A stretch of DNA of 7,629 nucleotides, from contig JAGHVA010000196.1 in the NCBI GenBank assembly GCA_018064565.1, forward strand, positions 1-7,629. The letters run 5' to 3'. Position 1 is the first letter of the stretch. Each line of letters begins with the position of its first letter. Origin of the DNA: Candidatus Colimorpha onthohippi (GTDB lineage Bacteria; Bacteroidota; Bacteroidia; Bacteroidales; P3). Position numbers and translations under genes: made by a program. The notes under the pieces were generated by a model that did not search any database, had not been told where the DNA came from, and was given only the letters and a program-made list of their open reading frames with translations. Of the stretch, positions 1 through 6,497 are shown piece by piece.

Positions 1-1
1 G

Positions 2-991
2 GCTGCACCTATCATCATATATCCTATTATCAACCATAGAGACAATCACAGCAAGGAGATTTGGACACACCTTGACCAAGAGACACGAGACCTACTTAAA
101 ATCCAAGACTTGCCATCTGCACTTGTGCCAGTCTCGAACAAGCAGCCTACCCTATTTAACTCACTGAAAGACCGAGAAAACTCCGAACAGGAGATGGATG
201 ACCTTAATGTGCTTTATGTAGCACTGACACGTCCAAAAGACAAGCTGTTGATATACTGCGAGTCAAAAATCAAAAGCAGCAAATCAAAAACAAAAGAAAA
301 CGCACCAGCAGGAAACGACTACATCTCTATGCTCGTCCAATTCCGACAGTCTAATGCAATTAGGGCTCTCCCATCTCTTTCGACTTCAACTGGCGACAAT
401 AATCAAGACTTTGCCATAGGCACCGATGATCCCAAACCAGCAGAGCCAAACACTACCACACACAACACTACCATTGAGGTATTAGACCAACTCAGTTTCG
501 CCGATTGGAGTCAAAAGATAAGCATTGCCGACCAGTCGAAGGAGATTTTTGGGAACCACGTCGGCGAAGCCATCGATCACGGCAATGCTGTACACGAAAT
601 TCTTTCACATATATGCACGAAGAACGACATCGACCAAGCCACCCATGACTACTGCCGACGGCAGCGCATCCATACCGACATCCAAAGCCGTTTGCTACAA
701 GAGGTACGCCTGGTAGTAACCGACCCGCAATGCAAGCCGTTTTTTGCCAGCGCTGCCACCATCAAGACAGAATGCGACATAGCTTTCGATGGGCAAGTCA
801 AACGCCCCGACCGCATCATATTCAACCCCGACAGCACCCTGGTTGTAGATTTCAAAACTGGCAAGGAGCAACCCAACCACAACCAGCAAGTAAAAGAATA
901 TTGCGATGCAATCAGACAGATGGGATACCCCCATGTAAGGGGTTTTCTTATCTACATCAGCACCAATGGTATCACCGTAAGAGAGGTCTAA
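2..991 (+). CDS. AddA/RecB-like helicase-nuclease, C-terminal part (5' end outside the window)
   Basis: The frame is open from base 2 to the TAA at 989-991, so this is the last 329 residues of a longer protein. A TTG at 110 is not a credible start because the reading frame continues upstream to the window edge. Residues 68-79 match the end of a UvrD/RecB-type superfamily 1 helicase core (LYVALTRPK, motif VI, whose arginine contacts ATP). After a low-complexity linker comes a RecB/AddA-family PD-(D/E)XK nuclease: GNAVHEIL with His198, PDRI with Asp270, DFKTGK with Asp283 and Lys285, and QVKEY with Gln296 and Tyr300. All expected catalytic residues are present, so the nuclease should be active. 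By family, such proteins resect double-strand DNA ends for recombination and degrade foreign linear DNA in the cytoplasm, usually with an AddB partner. The partner is not visible and would have to lie to the left or elsewhere. Confidence 0.88.
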   Translation, partial: AAPIIIYPIINHRDNHSKEIWTHLDQETRDLLKIQDLPSALVPVSNKQPTLFNSLKDRENSEQEMDDLNVLYVALTRPKDKLLIYCESKIKSSKSKTKENAPAGNDYISMLVQFRQSNAIRALPSLSTSTGDNNQDFAIGTDDPKPAEPNTTTHNTTIEVLDQLSFADWSQKISIADQSKEIFGNHVGEAIDHGNAVHEILSHICTKNDIDQATHDYCRRQRIHTDIQSRLLQEVRLVVTDPQCKPFFASAATIKTECDIAFDGQVKRPDRIIFNPDSTLVVDFKTGKEQPNHNQQVKEYCDAIRQMGYPHVRGFLIYISTNGITVREV

Positions 992-1017
992 CATGCCTAC
1001 ACACAACATGGAAAAAC

Positions 1018-1049
1018 TACACATTTTGGAAAGTGAATAAAAATGTGTA
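1018..1049. repeat. 10-bp perfect inverted repeat over the mutA promoter (possible operator)
   Basis: TACACATTTT (1018-1027) and AAAATGTGTA (1040-1049) are exact reverse complements separated by 12 bases, which places the arm centres 22 bp apart, about two helical turns. The left arm covers most of the -33 TTTG element and the right arm ends on the first two bases of the -7 element. That position fits a repressor operator. It could instead form a weak A+T-rich hairpin at the end of the upstream gene's transcript, but there is no T-tract after it. The symmetry is seen directly; the function is inferred. Confidence 0.45.
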
Positions 1050-1055
1050 ACTTTG
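1025..1055 (+). promoter_or_regulatory. Bacteroidetes-type promoter for the mutA operon
   Basis: TTTG at 1025-1028 and TAACTTTG at 1048-1055 match the primary sigma factor consensus of Bacteroidetes (TTTG at -33, TAnnTTTG at -7) with a 19-base spacer. Transcription would start near 1060-1063, which gives a leader of about 30 bases to the ATG at 1093. That leaves no room for a cobalamin riboswitch ahead of mutA, and none is seen. Confidence 0.72.
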
Positions 1056-1092
1056 CCAATCTCACATTGAAATGATAAAACAATATAACATA

Positions 1093-2958
1093 ATGGAAGA
1101 CAACAAATTGTTTAGCGAATTCCCACCCATCTCTACCGAGAAATGGGAAGAAGTCATCAATAAAGACCTCAAAGGGGCAGACTATGATAAAAAACTGGTA
1201 TGGAAAACCATTGAGGGGTTCAATGTGAAACCTTATTATCGCGCTGAAGACCTTGAGGGGTTGGAGTATCTTGACAGCAACCCTGCCCAAAAGCCATATA
1301 CACGTGGCAAGAAGGCCGACAACAATGTGTGGGACATTCGTCAGGATATCCGTTGCCATGACCTCAAACAAGCAAACGCTTATGCGCTTGATGCAGTAAA
1401 ACGGGGTGCTAACTCTATTGGATTTTGCGCCAAAGAGGTGGCAAGCCTGTCCGATATGGAGTTGTTGCTTCAGGGCATCAACCCAGAGGAGGTCAAAATC
1501 AATTTCACCTGCACACGCGACACTATGGGAGTTTTGAAGCTCTTTGTTCAATATCTCAAAGCGAAGGGTTATAACACCCAGAAGGTGGCAGGCAGTTGTG
1601 GTTGGGACATGTTTCACCATGCGCTCAAACATGGTGCGTTCAAAAAGGGCGAAGAGGGCGATCTTGCCGCTGCAAAAGCACTTATTGAATACGCAAAAGA
1701 GGAGTTGCCGCTGTTTCGTACCATCACTATCCACGGCAGCCAGCTGCACGATGCGGGCAGCAATATCGTGCAAGAATTGGGTTTCAGCATGGCTGCTGCC
1801 AACGAGTTGATAGCCCGTCTCACCGAGATGGGATGCAAGATGGAGCATGTGGCGTCCTCTATTCAGTTGACGTTTGCTACTGGAAGCAACTATTTTATGG
1901 AGATTGCCAAGATACGCGCTGCACGCCTGCTGTGGAGCAAAATCGTAGAGCAATACAACCCCCAATGCGATTGCGCCTACAAAATCTTTATCCATGCTAC
2001 CTCATCGCAGTGGAACAAGTCGGTATTTGACCCTTATGTCAATATGCTGCGCACCACCACCGAGACGATGTCGGCTGCCATTGCAGGAGCCGACAGCATC
2101 AGCACGATACCGTTCGACAATGCCTACAAGCCAGCCGACGACTTTGGCTATCGTATTGCACGCAATCAGCAACTGCTGCTCAAAGAGGAGAGCTATATGG
2201 ACAAGATTGTTGACCCAGCAGCTGGAAGTTATTATATTGAGAATCTGACCAATAGCATCGCACAATATGCTTGGGATATTTTTGTAACCGTCGAAAGCAA
2301 AGGTGGTTATTGCCAGGCTTTGCGTCAAGGATACGTCCAAGATGAGGTGGAGAAAACCGCACAAAAGCGGGATATGGACATTGCCACCCGCCGCACTACC
2401 ATTTTGGGCACCAACCAGTATCCTAACCAGCAAGAGACGATGAGTCAAAAGATACAACAGGCAACCGATGGACATTGCTGTTGCTGTTGTGAGCATGGCA
2501 ACGAGGTGCGCACGCTACGCCAATATCGCGGAGCTGAGGCATTCGAGCAGTTGCGACTTGCCACCGAGCACAGCAGCCACCGTCCCAAGGTATTTCTGCT
2601 CACCTACGGCAATTTGGCTATGCGCAAAGCGCGCAGCGGATTTGCCTCCAATTTCTTTGGCGTGGCAGGCTACGAGATTATCGACAACGCAGGATTCAAG
2701 ACAGCCGAAGAAGGGGTGCAGGCTGCGCTTAAGTCTCAAGCCGATGTCGTAGTGATGTGTTCAAGCGACGACGAATATGCAGAGATTGCCCAAGCCGTAT
2801 GTCAAGGGCTGAAGGGCAAGGTGAAGAGTATCGTATTGGCAGGTTATCCTAAAGAACAGGTTGAGATGTACAAAAGCCTTGGTGTAGATGAGTTTATACA
2901 TGTCAAGACCAATGCGCTCGAATGCCTCACGCAATACAATGCGCTGTTGCTCAAATAG
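1093..2958 (+). CDS. mutA: Methylmalonyl-CoA mutase small (beta) subunit
   Basis: Product of 621 residues, the usual size for a Bacteroidales MutA. The start at 1093 (MEDNKLFSEFPP) is preferred over ATG 1072 because the family begins near LFSEFPP and because 1072 would sit only about 10 bases from the predicted transcript start. Residues about 15-440 form the mutase TIM-barrel domain, with family signatures DPAAGSYYIE and ILGTNQYPN. Residues 497-621 are the flavodoxin-like domain. MutA is the non-catalytic partner of MutB in the B12-dependent conversion between succinyl-CoA and methylmalonyl-CoA, used for propionate production. The sequence agrees: the B12-binding DxHxxG motif is replaced (LAMRKA region), and the substrate-binding RGPYPTMY-type segment of MutB is absent. 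Unusual points are a run of five cysteines (462-466) in the interdomain linker and the lack of mutB next to it. It heads a five-gene plus-strand unit. Confidence 0.93.
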   Translation: MEDNKLFSEFPPISTEKWEEVINKDLKGADYDKKLVWKTIEGFNVKPYYRAEDLEGLEYLDSNPAQKPYTRGKKADNNVWDIRQDIRCHDLKQANAYALDAVKRGANSIGFCAKEVASLSDMELLLQGINPEEVKINFTCTRDTMGVLKLFVQYLKAKGYNTQKVAGSCGWDMFHHALKHGAFKKGEEGDLAAAKALIEYAKEELPLFRTITIHGSQLHDAGSNIVQELGFSMAAANELIARLTEMGCKMEHVASSIQLTFATGSNYFMEIAKIRAARLLWSKIVEQYNPQCDCAYKIFIHATSSQWNKSVFDPYVNMLRTTTETMSAAIAGADSISTIPFDNAYKPADDFGYRIARNQQLLLKEESYMDKIVDPAAGSYYIENLTNSIAQYAWDIFVTVESKGGYCQALRQGYVQDEVEKTAQKRDMDIATRRTTILGTNQYPNQQETMSQKIQQATDGHCCCCCEHGNEVRTLRQYRGAEAFEQLRLATEHSSHRPKVFLLTYGNLAMRKARSGFASNFFGVAGYEIIDNAGFKTAEEGVQAALKSQADVVVMCSSDDEYAEIAQAVCQGLKGKVKSIVLAGYPKEQVEMYKSLGVDEFIHVKTNALECLTQYNALLLK

Positions 2959-2983
2959 CGCATGCCTATGTTTTACGCATGCG
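2959..2983 (+). promoter_or_regulatory. Hairpin enclosing the start codon of the LptF/G-family gene
   Basis: CGCATGC (2959-2965) pairs perfectly with GCATGCG (2977-2983) across an 11-base loop. The stem begins at the base after the mutA stop codon and its right arm contains the ATG (2979-2981) of the next gene. In mRNA this would hide the start codon until a ribosome finishing mutA opens the stem, a common layout for translational coupling. No T-tract follows, so it is not a terminator. The pairing is seen; the role is inferred. Confidence 0.4.
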
Positions 2984-4073
2984 ATTTCTGAGGTACAAAC
3001 TCATTGACAGGTATATCCTACTCAAATACCTAAAGACTTTCTTGGCGGCAATGGCGCTCATAATTGTCATTGTCATCACATTTGATGTATCCGAAAAACT
3101 TGACGATTTCCTTGGTGGCCATGCGCCAATCAAGGAAGTCGTCTTTGATTATTACCTCAATTTCATACCAGGGTTCATCAATCTGTACAGTCCATTGTTT
3201 ATCTTTATCTCGGTGATTTTCTTCACCTCCAAGATGGCAGGCAACACCGAGATTATTGCCATACTTGGCAGTGGAATCAGTTACCGACGATTGCTGCGCC
3301 CCTTCTTGCATGGGTCGATTATCGTAGCTATATTAGTGTTTTTTATTGGCAACTTCATCATACCTATCAGCAATGAGAAGCTCATGGAGTTTGACAAGAA
3401 ATACCTTACGTCACGAAAAGACAACTATTTCAGCAATATACATTTCCAGCCTAAGGTAGGAGTCCAAGTGTATGCCGAGAGTTTTGATGTTGAAAATCAA
3501 GCGGTTTATCGTTTTCGTTGCGACACCTACGACGACCAGCGCAACCTCATCAAACGGGTTACTGCCGACAACGCCACCTTCGACAGCGTTACCAATCAGT
3601 GGCGCTGCTATGGTTATTTTGTACGCACCATCGACGGCACGAAAGAGCAGTTGGAACGTCACATGCTCCAAAATGCTGATTTAGGTGTTAATGCGCAAGA
3701 CTTTAACCAAAAAGCCTTGCATATCGAGACCATGAATACGTTCGAGTTGTACCGCTATATCGGGAGGGAGCAGCTACGTGGCAGTTCCAATGTGATACCT
3801 TCGCAGATTGAATTTTACCAACGTCTATTTAATCCGTTGGCTATCATAATTATGACCATTATTGGTGTGGCGGTGTCATCGCGTAAAAGCCGTGGCGGTA
3901 TCGGCATGCACCTCGCAATCGGCATTACGCTGGCATTCGCCTTTATCGTGTTTATGAAAATCACTACGGTATTTGCGACCAATGGCAACATGCCGCCAGC
4001 CTTAGCTATATTATTCCCTCAAATCAATTTCGGAGCAGCCGCCATCTGGTTGGTGCGCAAGGCTCCAAAATAA
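2979..4073 (+). CDS. lptF/lptG: LptF/LptG-family permease (YjgP/YjgQ), lipopolysaccharide export
   Basis: Product of 364 residues, the normal length for the family. The start at 2979 (MRFLRYKLIDRYILLKYLKTFL) matches the typical family N-terminus; an in-frame ATG at 2922 lies inside mutA and adds unrelated sequence. The layout is the family's six helices: roughly 18-36, 55-80 and 108-130, then a periplasmic beta-rich domain (about 135-270), then three helices at about 285-305, 310-335 and 340-360. The cytoplasmic turn with SSRKSRGG after helix 4 is also typical. With LptB2 and a partner LptF or LptG, it extracts lipopolysaccharide from the inner membrane and passes it to LptC and LptA. I cannot tell from one sequence whether this is the F or the G subunit, and the partner is not in the window. 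It follows mutA by 20 bases and precedes sufE by 11, so it is probably cotranscribed with both. Confidence 0.88.
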   Translation: MRFLRYKLIDRYILLKYLKTFLAAMALIIVIVITFDVSEKLDDFLGGHAPIKEVVFDYYLNFIPGFINLYSPLFIFISVIFFTSKMAGNTEIIAILGSGISYRRLLRPFLHGSIIVAILVFFIGNFIIPISNEKLMEFDKKYLTSRKDNYFSNIHFQPKVGVQVYAESFDVENQAVYRFRCDTYDDQRNLIKRVTADNATFDSVTNQWRCYGYFVRTIDGTKEQLERHMLQNADLGVNAQDFNQKALHIETMNTFELYRYIGREQLRGSSNVIPSQIEFYQRLFNPLAIIIMTIIGVAVSSRKSRGGIGMHLAIGITLAFAFIVFMKITTVFATNGNMPPALAILFPQINFGAAAIWLVRKAPK

Positions 4074-4084
4074 TATTACCCGAC

Positions 4085-4501
4085 ATGACTATACAAGATA
4101 TTGAAGACAATATCATTGAAGAGTTTGCCAACTATGAAGAGTGGTTGGACAAATATGCTTACCTTATTGAATTGGGGCATGAATGCCCCGTAATTGATGA
4201 GCGCGACAAGACCGACGACAACCTTATCAAAGGGTGCCAGTCGCGCGTGTGGCTCAGCTGCAGCTATTCGGATGGTGTACTGCATTTCAAAGCAGACAGC
4301 GACGCTGTGATTACCAAAGGTATCATCAGCTTGCTGATACGCGTCTTTGATGGGCAGACACCTCAAGCAATCTGCGATGCCGACCTACGATTCATTGACC
4401 AGATTGGACTTAAAGAGCACCTCTCACCCACCCGCTCTAACGGATTGGCATCGATGGTCAAACAGATTAAGATGTACGCCATTGCTTTCTCAAACCGTTA
4501 A
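4085..4501 (+). CDS. sufE: SufE, sulfur-transfer protein for Fe-S assembly
   Basis: Product of 138 residues, full length for SufE. The active-site cysteine lies in KGCQSRVW as Cys51, the same number as in E. coli SufE. The C-terminal family signature LSPTRSNGLASMV is also present. SufE accepts persulfide sulfur from the cysteine desulfurase SufS on this cysteine and passes it to the SufBCD scaffold in the cytoplasm. Neither sufS nor sufBCD is in the window, so SufE must work with partners encoded elsewhere. The ATG at 4085 lies 11 bases after the preceding stop. The next gene, a DUF59 protein, begins 13 bases downstream and belongs to the same pathway. Confidence 0.94.
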   Translation: MTIQDIEDNIIEEFANYEEWLDKYAYLIELGHECPVIDERDKTDDNLIKGCQSRVWLSCSYSDGVLHFKADSDAVITKGIISLLIRVFDGQTPQAICDADLRFIDQIGLKEHLSPTRSNGLASMVKQIKMYAIAFSNR

Positions 4502-4514
4502 ACGACACCATGCT

Positions 4515-4832
4515 ATGAAACCTAACAAAGAGACATTATACAGCGCCGTTGTCAACTGCCTGCGCAATATCTACGACCCAGAGATACCCGTTAACATATA
4601 CGACCTCAAACTAATCTACGACATAACTATCGACGATGAGTTTAATGTCAAGATACTCATGACCATGACAGCACCCGACTGCCCCGAAGCCGAGTTTATG
4701 TTCAAAGAAGTCCACGATATGATTACCGTTATCGAAGGTGTAAAGACGGTAACGGTAGAGGTTACGTTCGACCCGCCATGGACACCCGACATGCTCAGCG
4801 ATGAGGTCAAACTCGAATTAGGATTCCTATAG
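4515..4832 (+). CDS. DUF59/MIP18-family Fe-S assembly protein (SufT/PaaD-like)
   Basis: Product of 105 residues, essentially a single DUF59 domain. The start at 4515 (MKPNKETLYSAVV) is chosen because the same frame upstream runs back into sufE and shows no family similarity. Residues 21-36 carry the signature DPEIPVNIYDLKLIYD. Residues 49-57 (MTMTAPDCP) hold Cys56, the conserved cysteine of the family. The tail (DPPWTPDMLSDEVKLELGF) is the usual ending in Bacteroidetes homologues. Proteins of this family help mature Fe-S proteins, either as SufT-like carriers or late-acting targeting factors. The position 13 bases after sufE supports that role. The exact step cannot be read from the sequence. 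Confidence 0.9.
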   Translation: MKPNKETLYSAVVNCLRNIYDPEIPVNIYDLKLIYDITIDDEFNVKILMTMTAPDCPEAEFMFKEVHDMITVIEGVKTVTVEVTFDPPWTPDMLSDEVKLELGFL

Positions 4833-4864
4833 AAAAAAAATTATACTGAACACAAAACAGACCC

Positions 4865-5947
4865 GTGTCTCATAAGAACAACATAACCCAATCTTGGTTC
4901 CGACGCCATTTGCTTACGGTGTTCAGCATTTTCGTAATCAGTCTGTTCACACTTATGGCTATTCTCGGGTATCTTATCACCCCCGACAGCACCCCCTATT
5001 GCAACCAGCAATACCTGGAGTTGGCGAGTATGAAACCATTTTCGCACGCCACATTTGTGTGTGTTGCCGACAGCAATACCGATGGCAACGGGTCGGCCAC
5101 CTCATGGCTACAACGCATGCTGCATGGCGAGCCGCTCCACTACACAGCCATACCCACCTACCACTACCAGCAGCAGGGGGACACACTCCTTGTGGAATGT
5201 TATACAGGTTCAACGCCCAACGATGGAGAGCTGCTCCGAATCCCCAATCATCAGGTTGTCAAGGTTGAGCAACGGACGTTTGTGTGCGGCACCGATGGCT
5301 ATGGCAGAGATGTGCTCAGCCAGCTTATCATCGGTAGTCGGGTAAGCCTCTCAGTAGGCTTTATCGCCATTGCAATAGCACTCGTTATCGGAATTACGCT
5401 GGGAGCGCTGGCTGGCTATTTCGGCGGCTGGGTAGATAGTGTGATTACATGGCTTATTAACGTGGTGTGGAGCATACCTACCGTGCTGCTTGTCATAGCC
5501 ATCACCTTTGCGCTGGGCAAAGGATTTTGGCAGGTATTTGTAGCAGTAGGATTGACCATGTGGGTAGATGTGGCGCGACTGGTCCGAGGGCAAGTCATAT
5601 CTATCAAACAGAAAGAATATGTCGAAGCAGCAAGAGCATTAGGCTACCCCCATTGGCGAATCATATTCCGTCATGTGCTGCCCAATGTGTTCGGCTCGGT
5701 GATAGTAGTGGCAGCATCCAACTTTGCAACAGCCATATTGCTGGAGGCAGGCTTGAGCTTTTTGGGCATAGGCGTACAGCCCCCCATGCCGTCGTGGGGG
5801 AGCATGGTCAAAGAAAACTACGGTTATATCTTGTTGGACAGTGCCTACTTGGCATTCCTGCCTGGGTTGGCGATTATGCTGATTGTATTAGCGTTTATGC
5901 TCTTGGGCAATGCCCTGCGCGATCGATACGACGTCCATCAAGATTGA
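4865..5947 (+). CDS. ABC transporter permease, DppC/OppC type (lone subunit)
   Basis: Product of 360 residues. The start is a GTG at 4865: an in-frame stop lies at 4847-4849, no ATG lies between, and the first internal ATG (residue 31) would remove half of helix 1. Helix 1 is at about 16-38. An extracytoplasmic segment (about 39-155) then leads to the OppC N-terminal signature GTDGYGRDVLSQLIIGSRVSLSVG-like stretch (from residue 142), followed by the binding-protein-dependent permease domain. The cytoplasmic EAA loop that docks to the ATPase is intact (EYVEAARALG, Glu254 and Gly260, then HVLPN), and PPMPSWGSMV near the end is typical. The family imports peptides or similar solutes through the inner membrane with a second permease, two ATPases and a binding protein. 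None of these is in the window, and the next genes face the other way. The large insert with four cysteines is unusual for the family. Substrate unknown. Confidence 0.86.
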   Translation: MSHKNNITQSWFRRHLLTVFSIFVISLFTLMAILGYLITPDSTPYCNQQYLELASMKPFSHATFVCVADSNTDGNGSATSWLQRMLHGEPLHYTAIPTYHYQQQGDTLLVECYTGSTPNDGELLRIPNHQVVKVEQRTFVCGTDGYGRDVLSQLIIGSRVSLSVGFIAIAIALVIGITLGALAGYFGGWVDSVITWLINVVWSIPTVLLVIAITFALGKGFWQVFVAVGLTMWVDVARLVRGQVISIKQKEYVEAARALGYPHWRIIFRHVLPNVFGSVIVVAASNFATAILLEAGLSFLGIGVQPPMPSWGSMVKENYGYILLDSAYLAFLPGLAIMLIVLAFMLLGNALRDRYDVHQD

Positions 5948-5981
5948 CGCCATCACAGCATCACCACCTCCCAAACCACAA

Positions 5982-6037
5982 CGCCTACAAAAGAGCCGCC
6001 ACAATCGGCGGCTTCCCGCAGTGCCAATCCGTAGGCG
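5982..6037. other. Nested stem structure in the convergent intergenic region
   Basis: An inner stem, GCCGCC (5995-6000) with GGCGGC (6007-6012), has a 6-base loop and can add an A-T and a G-T pair. It is enclosed by a second perfect stem, CGCCTAC (5982-5988) with GTAGGCG (6031-6037). It begins 34 bases after the permease stop. On the plus strand there is no T-tract; on the minus strand the inner stem is followed by TCTTTTG. It may be a 3'-end stabilising structure, part of a terminator or a small structured RNA. The 191-base gap (5948-6138) otherwise holds no convincing reading frame. Confidence 0.4.
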
Positions 6038-6077
6038 CATCATCCCTGTCTCATCCCAATCAATTACCAATAATACG

Positions 6078-6117
6078 AAAACGCACATGCGCACCATAAA
6101 ACACGCATGCACGTTTT
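6078..6117. terminator. Probable bidirectional terminator between convergent operons
   Basis: AAAACG-CA-CATGCG (6078-6091) pairs with CGCATG-CA-CGTTTT (6104-6117) across a 12-base loop: two perfect 6-bp stems separated by a 2x2 internal mismatch. The stem ends in T4 on the plus strand and, by symmetry, in T4 on the minus strand. It lies 21 bases past the stop of the minus-strand zinc-ribbon gene and 130 bases past the plus-strand permease stop, exactly where convergent units should be separated. The T-tracts are short, so efficiency is uncertain. Confidence 0.5.
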
Positions 6118-6138
6118 ACTCTAAAGATAGGTTTGCCT

Positions 6139-6477
6139 TTAATCTTTTGCGACCAAAACAATACCTACAATTAATGCAATAAAAGATAACGGAAAGAAAA
6201 TGAAACATAATATGTCGGATGCAATTGAAAACAACGCACAATAGAGATACGTTGTTGCAGCTTGCGGCTCCTTTTCTTTTTTAGTAAAATACAAAATTAA
6301 GCCCACAATACCGATAATTACTGACACTATGCGCAATCCCTTCTCACCATGATGAAGTTTTGCCATAAAATTTTCACTACCTTCATTTGAGATGTTCTGC
6401 TTAGCACCGCACTTGGGGCACATTGGTGCTGAGTCTGAAATTAATTCGCCACATTCGCGGCAATGAATCATTGACAT
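6139..6477 (-). CDS. Zinc-ribbon small membrane protein, copy A
   Basis: Product of 112 residues, starting at ATG 6475-6477 so that it aligns without a gap to its paralogue upstream (MSMIHCREC against MERIHCREC). The N-terminus is a zinc ribbon, Cys6-x2-Cys9-x10-Cys20-x2-Cys23 (HCRECGELIS, CPKCG). A short polar linker follows (28-46). Hydrophobic segments lie at about 47-64 and 78-109, separated by a charged turn (KKEKEPQ), so the ribbon is probably cytoplasmic and anchored to the inner membrane by two or three helices. No enzyme motif is visible. The family architecture is common and has no assigned function. It is the last gene of the minus-strand group, 20 bases after copy B, and ends close to a probable terminator. 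The ribbon suggests a binding or assembly role, but this is not shown. Confidence 0.8.
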   Translation of the reverse strand: MSMIHCRECGELISDSAPMCPKCGAKQNISNEGSENFMAKLHHGEKGLRIVSVIIGIVGLILYFTKKEKEPQAATTYLYCALFSIASDILCFIFFPLSFIALIVGIVLVAKD

Positions 6478-6497
6478 GATAATATTTTTTAAGTTAG

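Noticed and set aside
110..112. TTG as start of the first gene
   Set aside because: The frame is open upstream to the window edge and the motif VI region needs a preceding helicase core.
997..1995. Open frame of 332 codons on the minus strand opposite mutA
   Set aside because: It is fully antisense to the well-conserved mutA, has no recognisable domain, and its composition fits a shadow of mutA codon use.
2277..2284. TATTTTTG resembling a -7 promoter element inside mutA
   Set aside because: No TTTG lies at the right distance upstream and the site is in a conserved coding segment.
2002..2496. Open frame of 164 codons on the minus strand
   Set aside because: Antisense to the conserved DPAAGSYYIE and ILGTNQYPN region of mutA, with no family resemblance.
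4174..4189. GGGGCAT/ATGCCCC inverted repeat in sufE
   Set aside because: A 7-bp match with almost no loop is expected several times by chance in a window of this size, and no T-tract follows.
5781..5800. CCCCCA/TGGGGG inverted repeat in the permease gene
   Set aside because: It encodes the conserved PPMPSWG segment, so protein constraint explains it.
5467..6099. Open frame of 210 codons on the plus strand overlapping the permease end and the convergent gap
   Set aside because: Out of frame with the conserved permease, rich in His, Arg and Pro from shifted codons, and runs through the probable hairpins.
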